Source of the DNA: Chondrus crispus | Taxonomy: Eukaryota; Rhodophyta; Florideophyceae; Gigartinales; Gigartinaceae | DNA: 64,000 bases | Direction: 5' to 3' | Assembly (NCBI RefSeq): GCF_000350225.1 | Contig: NW_005179238.1 | Coordinates: forward strand, 1 to 64,000 | In this document: in pieces, positions 43,971-54,928 of the stretch | How the letters are laid out: the number at the start of each line of letters is the position of its first letter | Position numbering within the stretch: the first letter of the stretch is position 1 | Notes under the pieces: model-generated | What the model saw: only the letters and a program-made list of their open reading frames with translations | Told to the model about the DNA's origin: nothing | Databases searched by the model: none | Position numbers and translations under genes: made by a program

Positions 43971-44591
43971 TGTAGCATAATCGCGAGGACGTTATTCGAA
44001 CGCGCAGGGTGACTACTGTACTCCCGCAAAATGCACTACAGCGCGCACACCCGCGCCTGTAAGTACGCGCTTGCTGCTCGCTGTGCACGTGTACAGCGTG
44101 ACGATCCGGAGTAGGCGCGCGAGCTTACCGTGTAAGGCGTTACCTAGATACTGTGGTATATGTTATGATAGATTATTTACTTGTATATTAAATGACAGGG
44201 CGGCCGGCGGCGGAGGGAGGAGAAGGACAAGCACGGGCTTGGTACCAGATCCTCCACCGCAGGTCTAACCCCGTCCGCTTATTCTAAACGCGTTCTCTTA
44301 ACGCGAGCGCGTTAACTAGAAACTAACGCGGGTAGCGGTCGCGAACGTACGCGCGCGAGCTGGATCCGCCTCCTCCCGTCGGTGCTAGAACGCTAACTAG
44401 CGCCGCCCCGGGGCGTCGAGCGCGTCGAACCGCTCTACCGCGTACTGTGTTCGCGTCCGTTCCCCACCGCTCTACCACGCTACCACCGCCCGCGTTCTTT
44501 TCTGGTGTGTGTGTTTTTGTCCTCTCTCGCGTACACAGGTCTTCGAAGAACCACAGCTAAACCCCCAACGCGACCGGGGGTTTATGCTACA
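43971..44591 (+). repeat. G3 5' LTR (621 bp)
   Basis: TGTAGCATAATCG...GTTTATGCTACA. Shorter than the G1 LTR; it lacks the 36-bp array but keeps TGTATATTAAA near 44189 and the 3' third. Confidence 0.88.
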
Positions 44592-44592
44592 T

Positions 44593-44611
44593 TGGTCTCC
44601 CGACCTAGAAG
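44593..44611 (+). other. G3 primer-binding site
   Basis: TGGTCTCCCGACCTAGAAG one base after the LTR, a perfect match to the G4 site although the two families are unrelated in gag. Confidence 0.7.
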
Positions 44612-44664
44612 GCCACACGATTATCGCGAGAAGACTATCGTTCGAGTCCGCGTCCGCACGCGTC

Positions 44665-47234
44665 GAAAAGGAAGAAGGATCCGCCCCCTCAATTCAATCC
44701 GAGCCGGCGAATATGGAGCCAACCGCGTTCCGCACCTCCGAGTCAGCCGTGCTCCGCGTCCCATTCGGCAGCGGTGGCGCAGGTCTCAGTGACCGCGAAC
44801 CGTCGCCTGAATTATCAGAAGGCCGCGCACGCGCGATGTATGACCGGATCGCGACGTATATTGAGGAGGTCCGGACCGCGCTTCGGATCGACGTAACCGA
44901 CGCGGTATATTCGCGTTGCATGGAAGAACTACGATCCCTTCGCGAAGGGAGGTTTGACCGCGTCTCCCAGTCTCTGGATAACCTCCGAGCACTAGTCGAT
45001 CAACTGCAGAGTCGACTGGTGCTCGTCGAGGAATCGCGTCTCGACTCCCCCGACGAGTTCGGGGAAGGCCGCCCCGAGAGGACGGCCTCTGCGGGACGTA
45101 CTGACGCGAGACCTTTTCCTTCCACGGAGCAGATGCGCGCGTTTGCCCATGTGACCGCGCAGTTAAATTCTACACGCCGACGTGTTCGTCAGATGGAACG
45201 TACCCCGACGGCGACGTCACCCAGAGCCCCACCGTTAGGGCCCGGTGGTACTGTACCTCCGAACGCGTCCTGCGCTCAAGATGTGGAGCCGGCTGGTGGT
45301 GACACTAGTCGGCCCGCACGCGGAGATCGAACAAGGATGGACGCAACTTTCGCGTCCGAAACCCAAGCCCTGCCGCATGTCGCCGGAGACATGCGGTAGA
45401 CGGTTTGCGTACCTTACGCGGACGATACTAGACGCGGGGATACCACCCGGGGATCGAGAGAACCGATTCTCGCTTTTGATCCCCGGTGGGGCGGCTATCA
45501 GCCCCAGGATCTCACTACGCGTCGGGGCCCGGTAGACGTCCGTACGCTACCGGTGACCCCATTTGGCACATTGGGCCCCGCGGCCCCCGGGGTCGAGGCG
45601 GTCCACACGATGATACAGGAATTTAGCTCCGTAGCTAATTACAGGATGTATCGCCTGGACAACGTCTCGACCCTCGTCACGTCAGGGGACGCGGGGCGAA
45701 TCGCGAAGTATGTGCAGCGTTGTCGTGGGATTCGTCCCACGATGCGCAATTTCGATGGAACGAACGCGATTGAATTACTCCCCTTCCTGAAAGATGTACG
45801 CATCACGTTCAATTCGCAACATCTGACGGAAGGGGTCGCGATTCGCGTCCTCGCGCATTTTCTCGAGCGCGACGCGGAAAGATTATATACAAGCTACACT
45901 ATGCGCGGAATCCGCGCGGGCCAGCTCCATGACGATGTGAGCTGGCCTGGACTTATTAATCAATTCATCAAGCGCTACCTCACTGATGACGTACTGGGGG
46001 TAGCGCACGATGCCGTCGCGTCGGCTCATCAGAAGCCGCACGAGACGGAAAACGCGTTCGCGGATAGGCTCGAATCGAACGCGTTCAAGTGCACCGCGGT
46101 ATTTACGGAGCAAGCCTTGGCTCATTATTTTGTACGCGGATTGGCTCCCGCGACGCGAGCAGCGGTGGCAGAGACCGTCCAGAGGTTGCCCGCGAACCAG
46201 AAGACGGACCTGTCAATTATCAGACGCATCGCGACCGCAGAAGGAACCACGTTTCGCGCCCGACGAGGACTACCGCTGCCGGACCCGAAACCGGCAGCGA
46301 GGGGAGGGAGAGCCGCCAGGTCGAACGCGACGAGCTCCCCCGCGTCAGCCCTCCACGTTAACGAGGAGGATTGGGAAGCTGACCCCGTCCTCGTCATGAG
46401 AGGCGGGAGTCTATAGAAGGCCGGCCGTCAACGCCGGCGTCGACGGAGACCACGGGCAGCTTTGCCACAGCGTTCGGGCATACCCCAGCGGGGATAGGTG
46501 ATCCGGACCACCGCATCGCGGAATTGGACATTTCGCGTCAAAGAGGGGGACGCATACCCTCCTGTGTTCCCCGGCTCACCGAGGAAGAGGCTCGTCAGGC
46601 GGCGACCTTCGCCTCAGCCGACGGGAGCGCGTACGTCTGCTGGCTGTGCAGAACGCACGGCCATGTCATGTACGCGTGTCCCTTCCTCGCGCCGGAGCAG
46701 CGGATGTTTACCGCGTATCGAAACTACCGCTACCAACTACAGACGCGTCCAGGGATGAGGAACCTCCTCCAACAGTCGGTCGCTGGTGACCGTGGTCCGC
46801 GTTCGGGCCACACGAATCGCCCCGGAGGTGGCGTCCGTTTCGCCCCTCGCCGAGGAGGATACAGGCGCGAACAACGCGATTTCAGACAAGCCGACACGCG
46901 ATACCCGCGTCAAGATGGAAGAGGAGAACGCGGTCGGTCCAGATTGCCGACAGGGGTACAGAACGCGATAATGTACCCCCAGGACTGGGCAGGGGATCCG
47001 AATCCCCTGCCCCTACAGGAAAGTGAGCGAGAGCGGACTCTCGCCGCCCCCCAGATTTTACAACGTCCGAACGTTGAAAATCAACCCCGCGAGGTACCCG
47101 AGTACTTCGCGGATGCTGCCGCTCCAGAGTGGGTAGGGCCAGGCCAGCCACTCGAACGGAGGTCCGGAGCCGCGTTGGCTACAGATAGCGGCGCGAGTAG
47201 CACGGATAGTTCAGGTAGCTCAAAAAACGCGTAA
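44665..47234 (+). pseudogene. G3 gag (start lost, stop, frameshift)
   Basis: Aligned with G1, the start codon ATG is AAG here (GTCGAAAAGGAAG); the next in-frame ATG is at 44713 (MEPTAFRTSESA). The helical N-terminus and capsid core (FDGTNAIELLPFLKDVRITF, HFLERDAERLYTSYTM) are conserved. A TAG at 45397-45399 interrupts the linker without changing frame, and an indel near 46400 shifts the frame before the zinc knuckle CWLCRTHGHVMYAC (about 46638-46680). It ends SSGSSKNA with the same AAA AAC GCG TAA as G1. Confidence 0.85.
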
Positions 47235-47270
47235 AGGCGGTCACGTTTACGCGGTCACGTGAACCGTCTC
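47222..47270 (+). promoter_or_regulatory. G3 programmed -1 frameshift signal
   Basis: A AAA AAC at 47222-47228, then a stem starting AGGCGGTCACG that pairs with CGTGAACCGTCT. Relative to G1 the stem bases differ but still pair (T.G becomes C-G inside, A-T becomes G.T outside). The -1 frame runs straight into pol. Confidence 0.78.
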
Positions 47271-50200
47271 GCTCTTATACCCCCGACCCGTCCATATACC
47301 CCTATCAAGGGCGAGGTGAATATTTACCGATAATATTCCCCTCGCCGCAACACGAAGTCACCGAGACCCCCGCCGGTCCGGTGCGAAAACAAGTATTTAT
47401 CAAACGCGAAATTACCGCGGCTTCCGTAGGCCCGGTACCACCCCACGAACGCGAATATTTCCCGACCGCCGGAGGTCGGATGCCACGGATCCGCCGTGAA
47501 GGCACCCGGGCCAGCGAGAGCCCGGTGCAAGAAGAAGAACGCGACGTGCGCGTCGAGAAGGCGCCGCATGAAGAAGTAACACGTGATCAAGGCGTGGGCC
47601 ACTCCTTGGGCCCAAGGAGTCAAGAGCCGAAAGACGAACGCGAGGCCTCGGACCCCGACGGTCAAGGAAGAAGAACGCGAAGAAGGGGCAAGACGCGACG
47701 CCGACGCCCAAAGCGAAATGACCTGGCGCGAACGGCCACGCCTAAGATCGTCGAGGGCGTCGTCTGTCTGATGACGTCCAAGATCTACAATATATTGGGC
47801 TCGATAGCTTCTGAGAAGAACGCGTTCAAGCCGTACACTATCGCCGTCGATACGTGTTCTGGCTACAATCTGGTGAGGAAGGCCGACCTTCCTCCCGATT
47901 GGACGCGACATGCGATACGCGGCGCGCCATTGCCAAGGCTGGCCGGAGCAAACAGTAATCTGTTGAGGCTGAGCGCAGTGGTCCGCTTGGTTGTCCGGAT
48001 TCGGAACACGATGTTCCGAGTCCCGTTCGTCGTCGCGGACCAACTGGCTGTTCCTGTGCTTCTGGGCACCGCGTTCATTGACGCGCATGTCCGGAGCATC
48101 GACATAGAAGCCCAGAGGCTCGAGCTCCAGCATGGGGGCGCCGTGGCCATCGTGAACGCGAAGGGGGAGCCGTCTCCCCCTACAAGGCGACATGGACGCG
48201 AGACAAACCGCGCAGAAGTACGCGAAGAAACCCACCACCCGATTCGGATCGCACGCTGGGTAAATGTCCCCGCTATGTCGCAAGTTCGGGTGCGCGTTAC
48301 GACGGCGGGGAGAGGCCTGGTATTTTTGGAGCCCAAGCCGTCGCTGCAGCACCGCCACGGGGTGCGGCTGACCAACGGAGTCGCGGAAGTGCTACCAAAC
48401 CAGGTCTTCGAGGTTATGGTCGCGAATTTTTCGCGTCAGGTACGACGATTGCCGAAACATACAGTCGTCGGATACGCGAAACGGAACCCTCTTGCCATCC
48501 TGACACCGGAGCGTCGGGTGGCCGAGGAGATCGCGCACGCGTTGCACATTTCCAACTTGGACGGCCAAGAAGGAAAATTAGGAGCAGGACGGCCTGACTC
48601 CACCGCCAATAAGAACGCGAACAAGAACGCGGACGAGGAGCACGCGGGGTACCAAAATTTCGCGAAAGATACCGGACGCGTACAATATAAGGATACCAAG
48701 TCGGACGCGGAAGATTGGGAAAAGGAGATTGATCTATCACATGTGAAGGACGAGAAATTACACGTACAGGTGCTTGAGATGCTACGCGAACACTCAAGTT
48801 TGTGGAGCGGGTCGCTCGGAATGATCCGAGCGACGGAACACCGCATCCCACTTGAGCCCGGCACGAAGCCGATACGCGCCATGCCCTACCGCAAAGGGCC
48901 CGCGATGCGTGAAATGGTCGCGAAAGAAGTGAAGAAAATGTTAAACGCGGGAGTGATAGAGCCCGCGAATACGGAGTGGGCGTCCCCGGTCGTCCTTGTC
49001 CCAAAGAAGGACGGTAGTTTACGCTTCTGTGTGGACTACCGTCGCTTGAACGCGAAAACGCTGGCGGATTCGTATCCGCTTCCGCGTATGGACGACTGTA
49101 TTGATTCATTGGGAGACGCGGCTGTGTTCACTACGCTGGACTGTAACTCAGGATATTGGCATCTTCTGGTCGCGCCGGAAGACCGCGACAAAACTACTTT
49201 CACCACCCATATGGGAACGTTCCAACATTTGCGGATGCCATTCGGGTTACGCGGAGCTCCAGCCACTTTTCAACGCGCGCTGGATATAATTCTATCACGC
49301 GTACGATGGCAGATTTGCCTAGTGTATCTAGACGACGTTATCGTCTTTTCGCGTACGCACGCGGAGCACGCGAAACATTTGGACGCGGTTCTGGGACTTC
49401 TGAGAAGCGCCTGCATTTCTCTCAAGTTGAAGAAATGCAGCTTCTTTCAGCCACGCGTACACTACCTAGGGCATGTGATATCTCCAGGGAAGTTAAGCGT
49501 GGCAGAAACCGCAGCGGACGCGTTCAAGACATTTACATTTCCCCGAACGTTGACACAAGTCAGGTCATTTCTCGGGGCATGTAATGTCTACCGCCGCTTT
49601 GTGCAGGGGTTCGCGAAAATCGCGCGCCCCCTCACCGATATGACGCGGAAAGACGCGGACCCGGACTACGATAACCCGACCGCGGCTCAGGTTCACGCGT
49701 TCGAAGAGCTCAAGGCGCGGATGATTGCGCCCCCCATTCTCGCGCTCCCGAGATACGGACGGCCGTATATGATTGATACTGACGCAAGCTCGTATCAACT
49801 GGGGTGCACGCTTTTACAAGAGCACGACGGGACCAACGATTGGCGTCCCGTCGGCTATTGGTCGTATTCCCTCAACGATAGTGAGCGGAACTACAGTGCG
49901 ACTGAACGCGAATGTTTCGCCGTAGTGTGGGCCGTCCGCACACTACGGCCCTACATTGAGGGAACCAAATTTACCGTGAGGACAGACCATGACGCGTTAC
50001 GATGGCTGATGTCCCTCACAGAAAGCTCCGGCCGACTGACGCGTTGGCGACTACGGTTAGCGTAGTATGACTTCACGATCCAATACAGACCTGGACGCGT
50101 TCATCAAGTACCCGACGCACTGTCGCGTCTCATTTCCCCGAGGACCGCCGACGATCCTCGGAAGGCCGTCGAGGCGGATGACGACATTCCCACCTTCGAC

Positions 50201-51623
50201 GGCACTACCGTACGCGATGTGTCAGATGAATTACGCGACCATACTTGTACCGCGAAATGCGACCACAAGAGCGACCACGTGTTCGTCACAACGCGAAACA
50301 AGGCGGAGAGAAGGAGAAAAGCGCGTTCACGCGACGGGCCGGTGGGCGACGCAGAAGCCCCGGCTTTACAAGAACCCGACGCGGTGGATATTGGACGCGC
50401 TCAAGAACCAGGAATTGACGCGTCAGGCCCCCAGGTCGCTCCTCCACAGGACGACCTGCCGGCCCCTCTCACCCTGGAGGAGATAGCCGAGGAGCAACGA
50501 GTCGACGATTTCTGCCAAACCGTACTGGCCAGACAGTCGGAAAGTCGCGACTCCGCGTTCTTTGAGGACCACCAAGGGGTTTCGAAGCGCAAGCACCCCT
50601 ACGATCCTGAAATCATTCAAGTGGTGGTCCCTCAGTCACTACGCGCGCGTCTGTTGCGGCTCTGCCATGACCCCGCGATCGCGGGACATCCGGGGCAGAA
50701 CCGCATGTATCACGCGCTCCGACGCTAGTATTACTGGCCACATCTGGCCGCGGACGTGGCAGCGACAGTACGCGGATGCCGGACATGCGCGAAGAATCGC
50801 GTCAAACTCCGAAAACATCTCAACCGGCTGAGATTGTTCCCTGCTACGCGTCCATTGGAGAGCCTCGCAATAGACATTCTTGGACCGCTTCCGAAGACCA
50901 AGGGAGGAAAACAATACCTTCTGGTAATAACGGACCGGTTCACAAAGTTAACTCAAGTCGTCGCGTTGAGGACAGTGACCGCGTACACAGTGGCGACCGC
51001 GTTTTGTGACGCGTGGGTTTTCAAGTACGGCATTCCGCGTTCGCTGTTGTCCGATAATGGACCTCAATTTAACGCGAAGTTCTTCCACAGCGCGTGCCGG
51101 ATCCTGGGGATTACGAACTTGTATACGTCCGCGTACCATCCCCAGACCAACGGCCAAGTGGAGCGCTACAACCGTACTATCGCGTCTATGTTGCGTAACT
51201 ACGTCAACGAACACCAAGACGATTGGGATGTGTACGTGGGGCCATTAACTTACGCGTACAACTCCCACGTACACAGGTCTACGCGTACGACCCCATTCGA
51301 GCTTGTACTCAGCCGACCTCCCCCAGAATTTTCGCTTCGAAGGACGGAGGGGAACGCGCCCCTTCCGGATAGAAAAACGCATCGCGCGGAGTTCCTTAAG
51401 AAACTGGACGAGACAATTCAGAAGGCATATAGCAGCCTGCGACGAACGCAGGCTCGCTACAAACGCGATTTCGACAAACGCGTGAGACGCGTAAACACGC
51501 GAGTCAAGCCTGGAAATTATGTATACCTCGACCCTACGGACGGAGCGAAGACATCAAATAAGCTCGCGTCACCAGCCGTGGGACCTTACCGCGTCCTCGC
51601 GATTGACCAACGTACCATCACGA
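47225..51623 (+). pseudogene. G3 pol (two nonsense codons, truncated)
   Basis: One continuous frame. Protease DTCSG (Asp codon 47849-47851), RT with YLDD (VYLDDVIVFSRT), RNase H with MIDTDASSYQLGCTLL, integrase with LAIDILGPLPKTKGGKQY, LLSDNGPQFNAKFF and TNGQVERYNRT. Stops: TAG at 50063-50065 (WRLRLA*YDF, where G1 has E) and TAG at 50726-50728 (ALRR*YYWP, where G1 has E); both are GAG-to-TAG changes. The reading ends at RTITM where the G4 LTR starts, so the chromodomain is cut off. Confidence 0.88.
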
Positions 51624-52324
51624 TGTAGAGCACTGACCGCCCCGCGTAATCGCGGTGCTGTACTGTAGCACACGCGGAATGCCTCACTATCATAAGTGAG
51701 GTATGTACCACGTGTAACCGTGTATCCAAACCCCCGCTCGTGTCCGGGTGTAAGCTCCATGGAGCCCTGTCGACATACTGACAGTTCTATCCACGTGTAC
51801 CCGTGTTATTCCTCACGTTAATCGTGTCATACCCCACGTGTAGTGGTTGTCATACCTCCCCAAGAGGAGTTTCTCCGGCCATCGCCGCCGTCGTCCAATT
51901 TAGTAATTTTAGTTTAATTAATTATCGCCCGGACGTCGGCTAGTATATAGCCGACGTCCGACCCTAAGTAAATCCGCACGAAGCTTTGGGTCTACAACTC
52001 GGGTTTCTGGAACGGAGTCAAAGCCTCGCGTCGGTCCCCGTCCCACGACGGTACCCTGCGAGCCATCGCGTCCCGATTCCCTCCTGTCTCTACCGCGCGC
52101 GTCGTCCCGCCACGCCCGGCTCTCCGCGCGACAGCTGTCCCTACCGCTCCGCCCCTCCTGGGCTCTGTTTTCCCACTTTTTCCCTTACTTTCCCTACTGC
52201 GCTTCGCGCCCGGCCCCGTACCGGTCCCTTACGGGTGGTCTCCCGATAACCCCCCTACACGCGCCCCCGAACGCGCGCGCTCTGCCAGAGGGGGATCCCA
52301 CCCCTTCCCCCTCAGTGCACGACA
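51624..52324 (+). repeat. G4 5' LTR (701 bp)
   Basis: TGTAGAGCACTGACC...CAGTGCACGACA. It contains CCACGTGTA-type boxes (three near 51710-51840), an AT-rich block and a TATA-like GTATATAGCC near 51942. Confidence 0.9.
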
Positions 52325-52326
52325 TT

Positions 52327-52345
52327 TTGGTCTCCCGACCTAGAA
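52327..52345 (+). other. G4 primer-binding site
   Basis: TGGTCTCCCGACCTAGAAG, identical to the G3 site. A pyrimidine tract ending in TTTCAACAG (52391-52410) lies further down and resembles a 3' splice site ahead of gag. Confidence 0.7.
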
Positions 52346-52430
52346 GTCTACGGAGTGTCCCTTATCCCTTACCGTTTTTGGTCCTAGGTGTTCTATCTCT
52401 GTTTCAACAGGTTTCGACAAGCTCAAGGCT

Positions 52431-54608
52431 ATGGTATCCGGGTCCGATTCGTCCCGTGAGACCCGTCCTCGAGACGTGCCTCCGCCAGTTGCGGCGTGGA
52501 TCACTCGGAGTTGTCGCGAGACCCTCCGAGAAGCGGAAAGATTCACGCTCAATACTGTAGCGGAGAAGCTCGCAGCGCAACCGTCGGCGCTGCGAGAAAA
52601 CCTCAAGACTTTTATTGAGGAAACTATCGCGGCCCAAGCCGAGGTACAAGCCGCGCGAGAGCGCGATCGCCTAACCGCCCTGGAAGGCGTGCTCACCAAG
52701 GCCTGGCAGGCGGACATAGCTGCCAGCGCCAAGGAGGCCGCCATCCTGCGTAAGCAAGAGGAGACCGCCACGGCGGAGGAACTCAAGGCCCTCCGTCGAG
52801 AAATGGCCATCTTGAAGACGCAAACATCAGCCTCCGCTGCTGGAATCCCTTCGACTACAGTCGGAGTAGCGACTCTCCCTCCCGCTGAGGGGTTGCCCCC
52901 GTTGAATAAGAGCCTGCTCTTTTCCAACGTGACAACGCCGGCGCTGCAAGCCGCGGGGATACGGGTCCCCTCCATGGAGACCGCACCCCAATTCTCGGCC
53001 AACCCGCAGGCGTCGCGAACCGCGGCAGGAGCCTCCCGCGAGGGAGCCTCCGCCGGACCTATCCACCTTGAAGGTGATTTACCTTCCCAGAATTTACGGG
53101 GAGAGAACCCCGATCAAGGGGGAAGCTCAGACGACGAGGGGAGTGGACGACGAAAAAAGTCCAAACCCAGTCGGAAAGAGCGGAAGGCGAACCGTTGCAA
53201 AGGACGAAAGGATGGACACCCTCCGGACGGGTACTCAAGCCCGTCCTCGACATCCTCCTCTGACTCGGAGACCGACTCCGAGTCAGAGTCCCTTACGGCC
53301 CCAACGCCGACGTTCGGCCCCAAACAGAAAAAGGTTTCTGTCTGGAAGCCGACGAACCACCGGTTCAGAGGTGTGTGCAACTACCGAGCCTACCGCCTCG
53401 TGGATACCGACCCAACCCTGGACGACCGGGTCTACGCTACCACCCGTAAAAGGGTGCAGTACCTCCTCGTGGTCATGGGGGAGTACAAATTCAGCGGGGT
53501 AGATCCTATCAGGGTCATCAGTTTCCTGGCTCGCTGCAAGGAAAATTTCGACAACGCCAATATGACCGAGGCGATGGCCCTGATGGCCCTACCCCATCTG
53601 CTGGCTCCGCCAGCGAAGGAAGCGTATGAGTCCCAGCGGGGACTGTACCGCAAATCTCAGGGGATCGCGAGCTGGGCCGCCGCCGTCAATTGGCTGTTGC
53701 GCACATATGCGACGAACCTCGAGATCGAGCGGGCCCTCACGGCATTGAGGGAGCTACACCAGAAGCCGGGCGAACTGGAAACCGAGTACGCTACTCGAAT
53801 GTCCACCGCCCTGGGGAGGTGCGGGGACGTGCACTCGGCATACGAGAGGACGACCCTCTTCATCGAGGGGCTCACCCCCGCGATCAAGCCGCTGGTGTTA
53901 CAAGCTCGCGAGGATCGACCGCGATCCTCGTTCGAGGATACCATCGCCCACGCGCGCTCGCACGGCGATGCTTTCCGGGCCCAGCACGGGGCGGGGCGCC
54001 GCGTGGAATTCGGGAAGCCTCGCCCGGTTAAACAGGTTCTCGCTGCTCTGGATGGCGCCACGTCGTCGTCGACCGGCCCCCCTCCCAGTTTTCAAACGGC
54101 CCGGGGAGCCGAGAACTACTTCGCTACCGATGGTGACCTCGCCGGGGGGGCTCCTTCCCTCCCGACGGAAGAATCCTCCTTCAACGACGGAGACTCGCTG
54201 TTTTACGGCGACCGGCGCAAGCCGTATCAACCCGCTCGAGAGCCCGCCGAGGGCTTTCGCGGACTTCCACCGGGGAAAACGTCCCGTAATTACCAGAAGG
54301 ATCTGCGGGGACCTCCGTCCCCGCAGATCATCTGCTTCACCTGTTATCGGGTCGGGGACCACATTTCCCCCGACTGCGACATGAATGTGAAGGATGTATC
54401 CCTCGTACCCCATCAGTACGGGAAGTTGACCGCGGCCCAAAAGAGCCGAGTGCCTCCGGAGGCGTACCTCCGAGCCGTCGCCCTTCTCAGTTACGAGGCG
54501 AACCGGGTAATGAACCCCGAAGCCGTCGCCGGCCCGCCGCCGCGTGCGGGTACCGGGACGAGGACCCCTCCGCCCCCCGGGGAAGCTCTTTCGCCTCCAA
54601 AAAACTAG
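52431..54608 (+). CDS. G4 gag (725 aa, intact)
   Basis: ATG at 52431 (MVSGSDSSRETRPRDVPPPV). A coiled-coil-prone segment (residues 60-125, LKTFIEETIAAQAEVQAARE) is followed by a linker with a Lys/Arg-rich part (RRKKSKPSRKERKANRCKGR) and an acidic Ser stretch. The capsid-like core covers about residues 300-540 (FSGVDPIRVISFLARCKENF, WAAAVNWLLRTYATNLEIER, HQKPGELETEYATRMSTALG). The nucleocapsid finger is CFTCYRVGDHISPDC, that is CX2CX5HX4C, one residue longer than the standard knuckle. It ends CCA AAA AAC TAG, the frameshift site. Only this gag in the window is free of breaks. Confidence 0.9.
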   Translation: MVSGSDSSRETRPRDVPPPVAAWITRSCRETLREAERFTLNTVAEKLAAQPSALRENLKTFIEETIAAQAEVQAARERDRLTALEGVLTKAWQADIAASAKEAAILRKQEETATAEELKALRREMAILKTQTSASAAGIPSTTVGVATLPPAEGLPPLNKSLLFSNVTTPALQAAGIRVPSMETAPQFSANPQASRTAAGASREGASAGPIHLEGDLPSQNLRGENPDQGGSSDDEGSGRRKKSKPSRKERKANRCKGRKDGHPPDGYSSPSSTSSSDSETDSESESLTAPTPTFGPKQKKVSVWKPTNHRFRGVCNYRAYRLVDTDPTLDDRVYATTRKRVQYLLVVMGEYKFSGVDPIRVISFLARCKENFDNANMTEAMALMALPHLLAPPAKEAYESQRGLYRKSQGIASWAAAVNWLLRTYATNLEIERALTALRELHQKPGELETEYATRMSTALGRCGDVHSAYERTTLFIEGLTPAIKPLVLQAREDRPRSSFEDTIAHARSHGDAFRAQHGAGRRVEFGKPRPVKQVLAALDGATSSSTGPPPSFQTARGAENYFATDGDLAGGAPSLPTEESSFNDGDSLFYGDRRKPYQPAREPAEGFRGLPPGKTSRNYQKDLRGPPSPQIICFTCYRVGDHISPDCDMNVKDVSLVPHQYGKLTAAQKSRVPPEAYLRAVALLSYEANRVMNPEAVAGPPPRAGTGTRTPPPPGEALSPPKN
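54300..54329 (+). repeat. 13-bp-stem hairpin in G4 gag
   Basis: GATCTGCGGGGAC, loop CTCC, GTCCCCGCAGATC: a perfect stem just before the nucleocapsid zinc finger codons. It could act in the RNA (packaging or dimerisation) or be chance within codon constraints. Confidence 0.8.
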
Positions 54609-54636
54609 GAGAACCTCAGCCTGCAGCCGCTGAGGT
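54599..54636 (+). promoter_or_regulatory. G4 programmed -1 frameshift signal
   Basis: A AAA AAC (54599-54605) in the gag frame, then TAG within a 7-nt spacer, then a perfect 8-bp stem ACCTCAGC (54613-54620), loop of 8, GCTGAGGT (54629-54636). The -1 frame is open to 54928. Confidence 0.8.
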
Positions 54637-54928
54637 GGACACGGGCACGTCCCCGGATCTGTCGCCCAAGGAGGCGGAATCGTCTACACCTCCCGAGGCG
54701 GAGAAGCGGTACCGGATACTCGGCCGCAAACACACTGGGCCATCCCAGGGAGACCCCGACCCCGAACGGCTCGGTACCTTACGCCGACCTTGGCGGAAAA
54801 ACCCCCCCCGCCTGCAAGGGGTGTTAGCCATCCCGAGACAGCGCTTGCGCTGTCTCGGCGGAATTACAAGGTCTACGCAGACCTTGGATTATCCCCGTCG
54901 ATATTGGTGCGCCAGCTCACAATATTAG
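54605..54928 (+). CDS. G4 -1 frame linker (start of pol, before a frame break)
   Basis: The frame entered by -1 slippage: EVDTGTSPDLSPKEAESSTP, then YRILGRKHTGPSQGDPDPER and RPWRKNPPRLQGVL. It does not reach the protease; that lies in a frame one further step back, which is open from 54634. A change of frame is needed near an 8-C run (54802-54809). Either one base was deleted there or a second slip is used. Confidence 0.55.
   Translation, partial: LGEPQPAAAEVDTGTSPDLSPKEAESSTPPEAEKRYRILGRKHTGPSQGDPDPERLGTLRRPWRKNPPRLQGVLAIPRQRLRCLGGITRSTQTLDYPRRYWCASSQY

Larger units (their letters stand above)
43971..51623 (+). mobile_element. G3: gypsy chromovirus, truncated by G4
   Basis: 5' LTR, primer site, gag, frameshift signal and pol up to the RTITM block near the chromodomain, where the G4 LTR begins. 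Same family as G1. The 3' end of pol, any antisense module and the 3' LTR are not in the window. Lesions: gag start codon changed, one gag stop, one gag frameshift, two pol stops. It is inserted in G2 at CCAGG (43966-43970). Confidence 0.9.
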
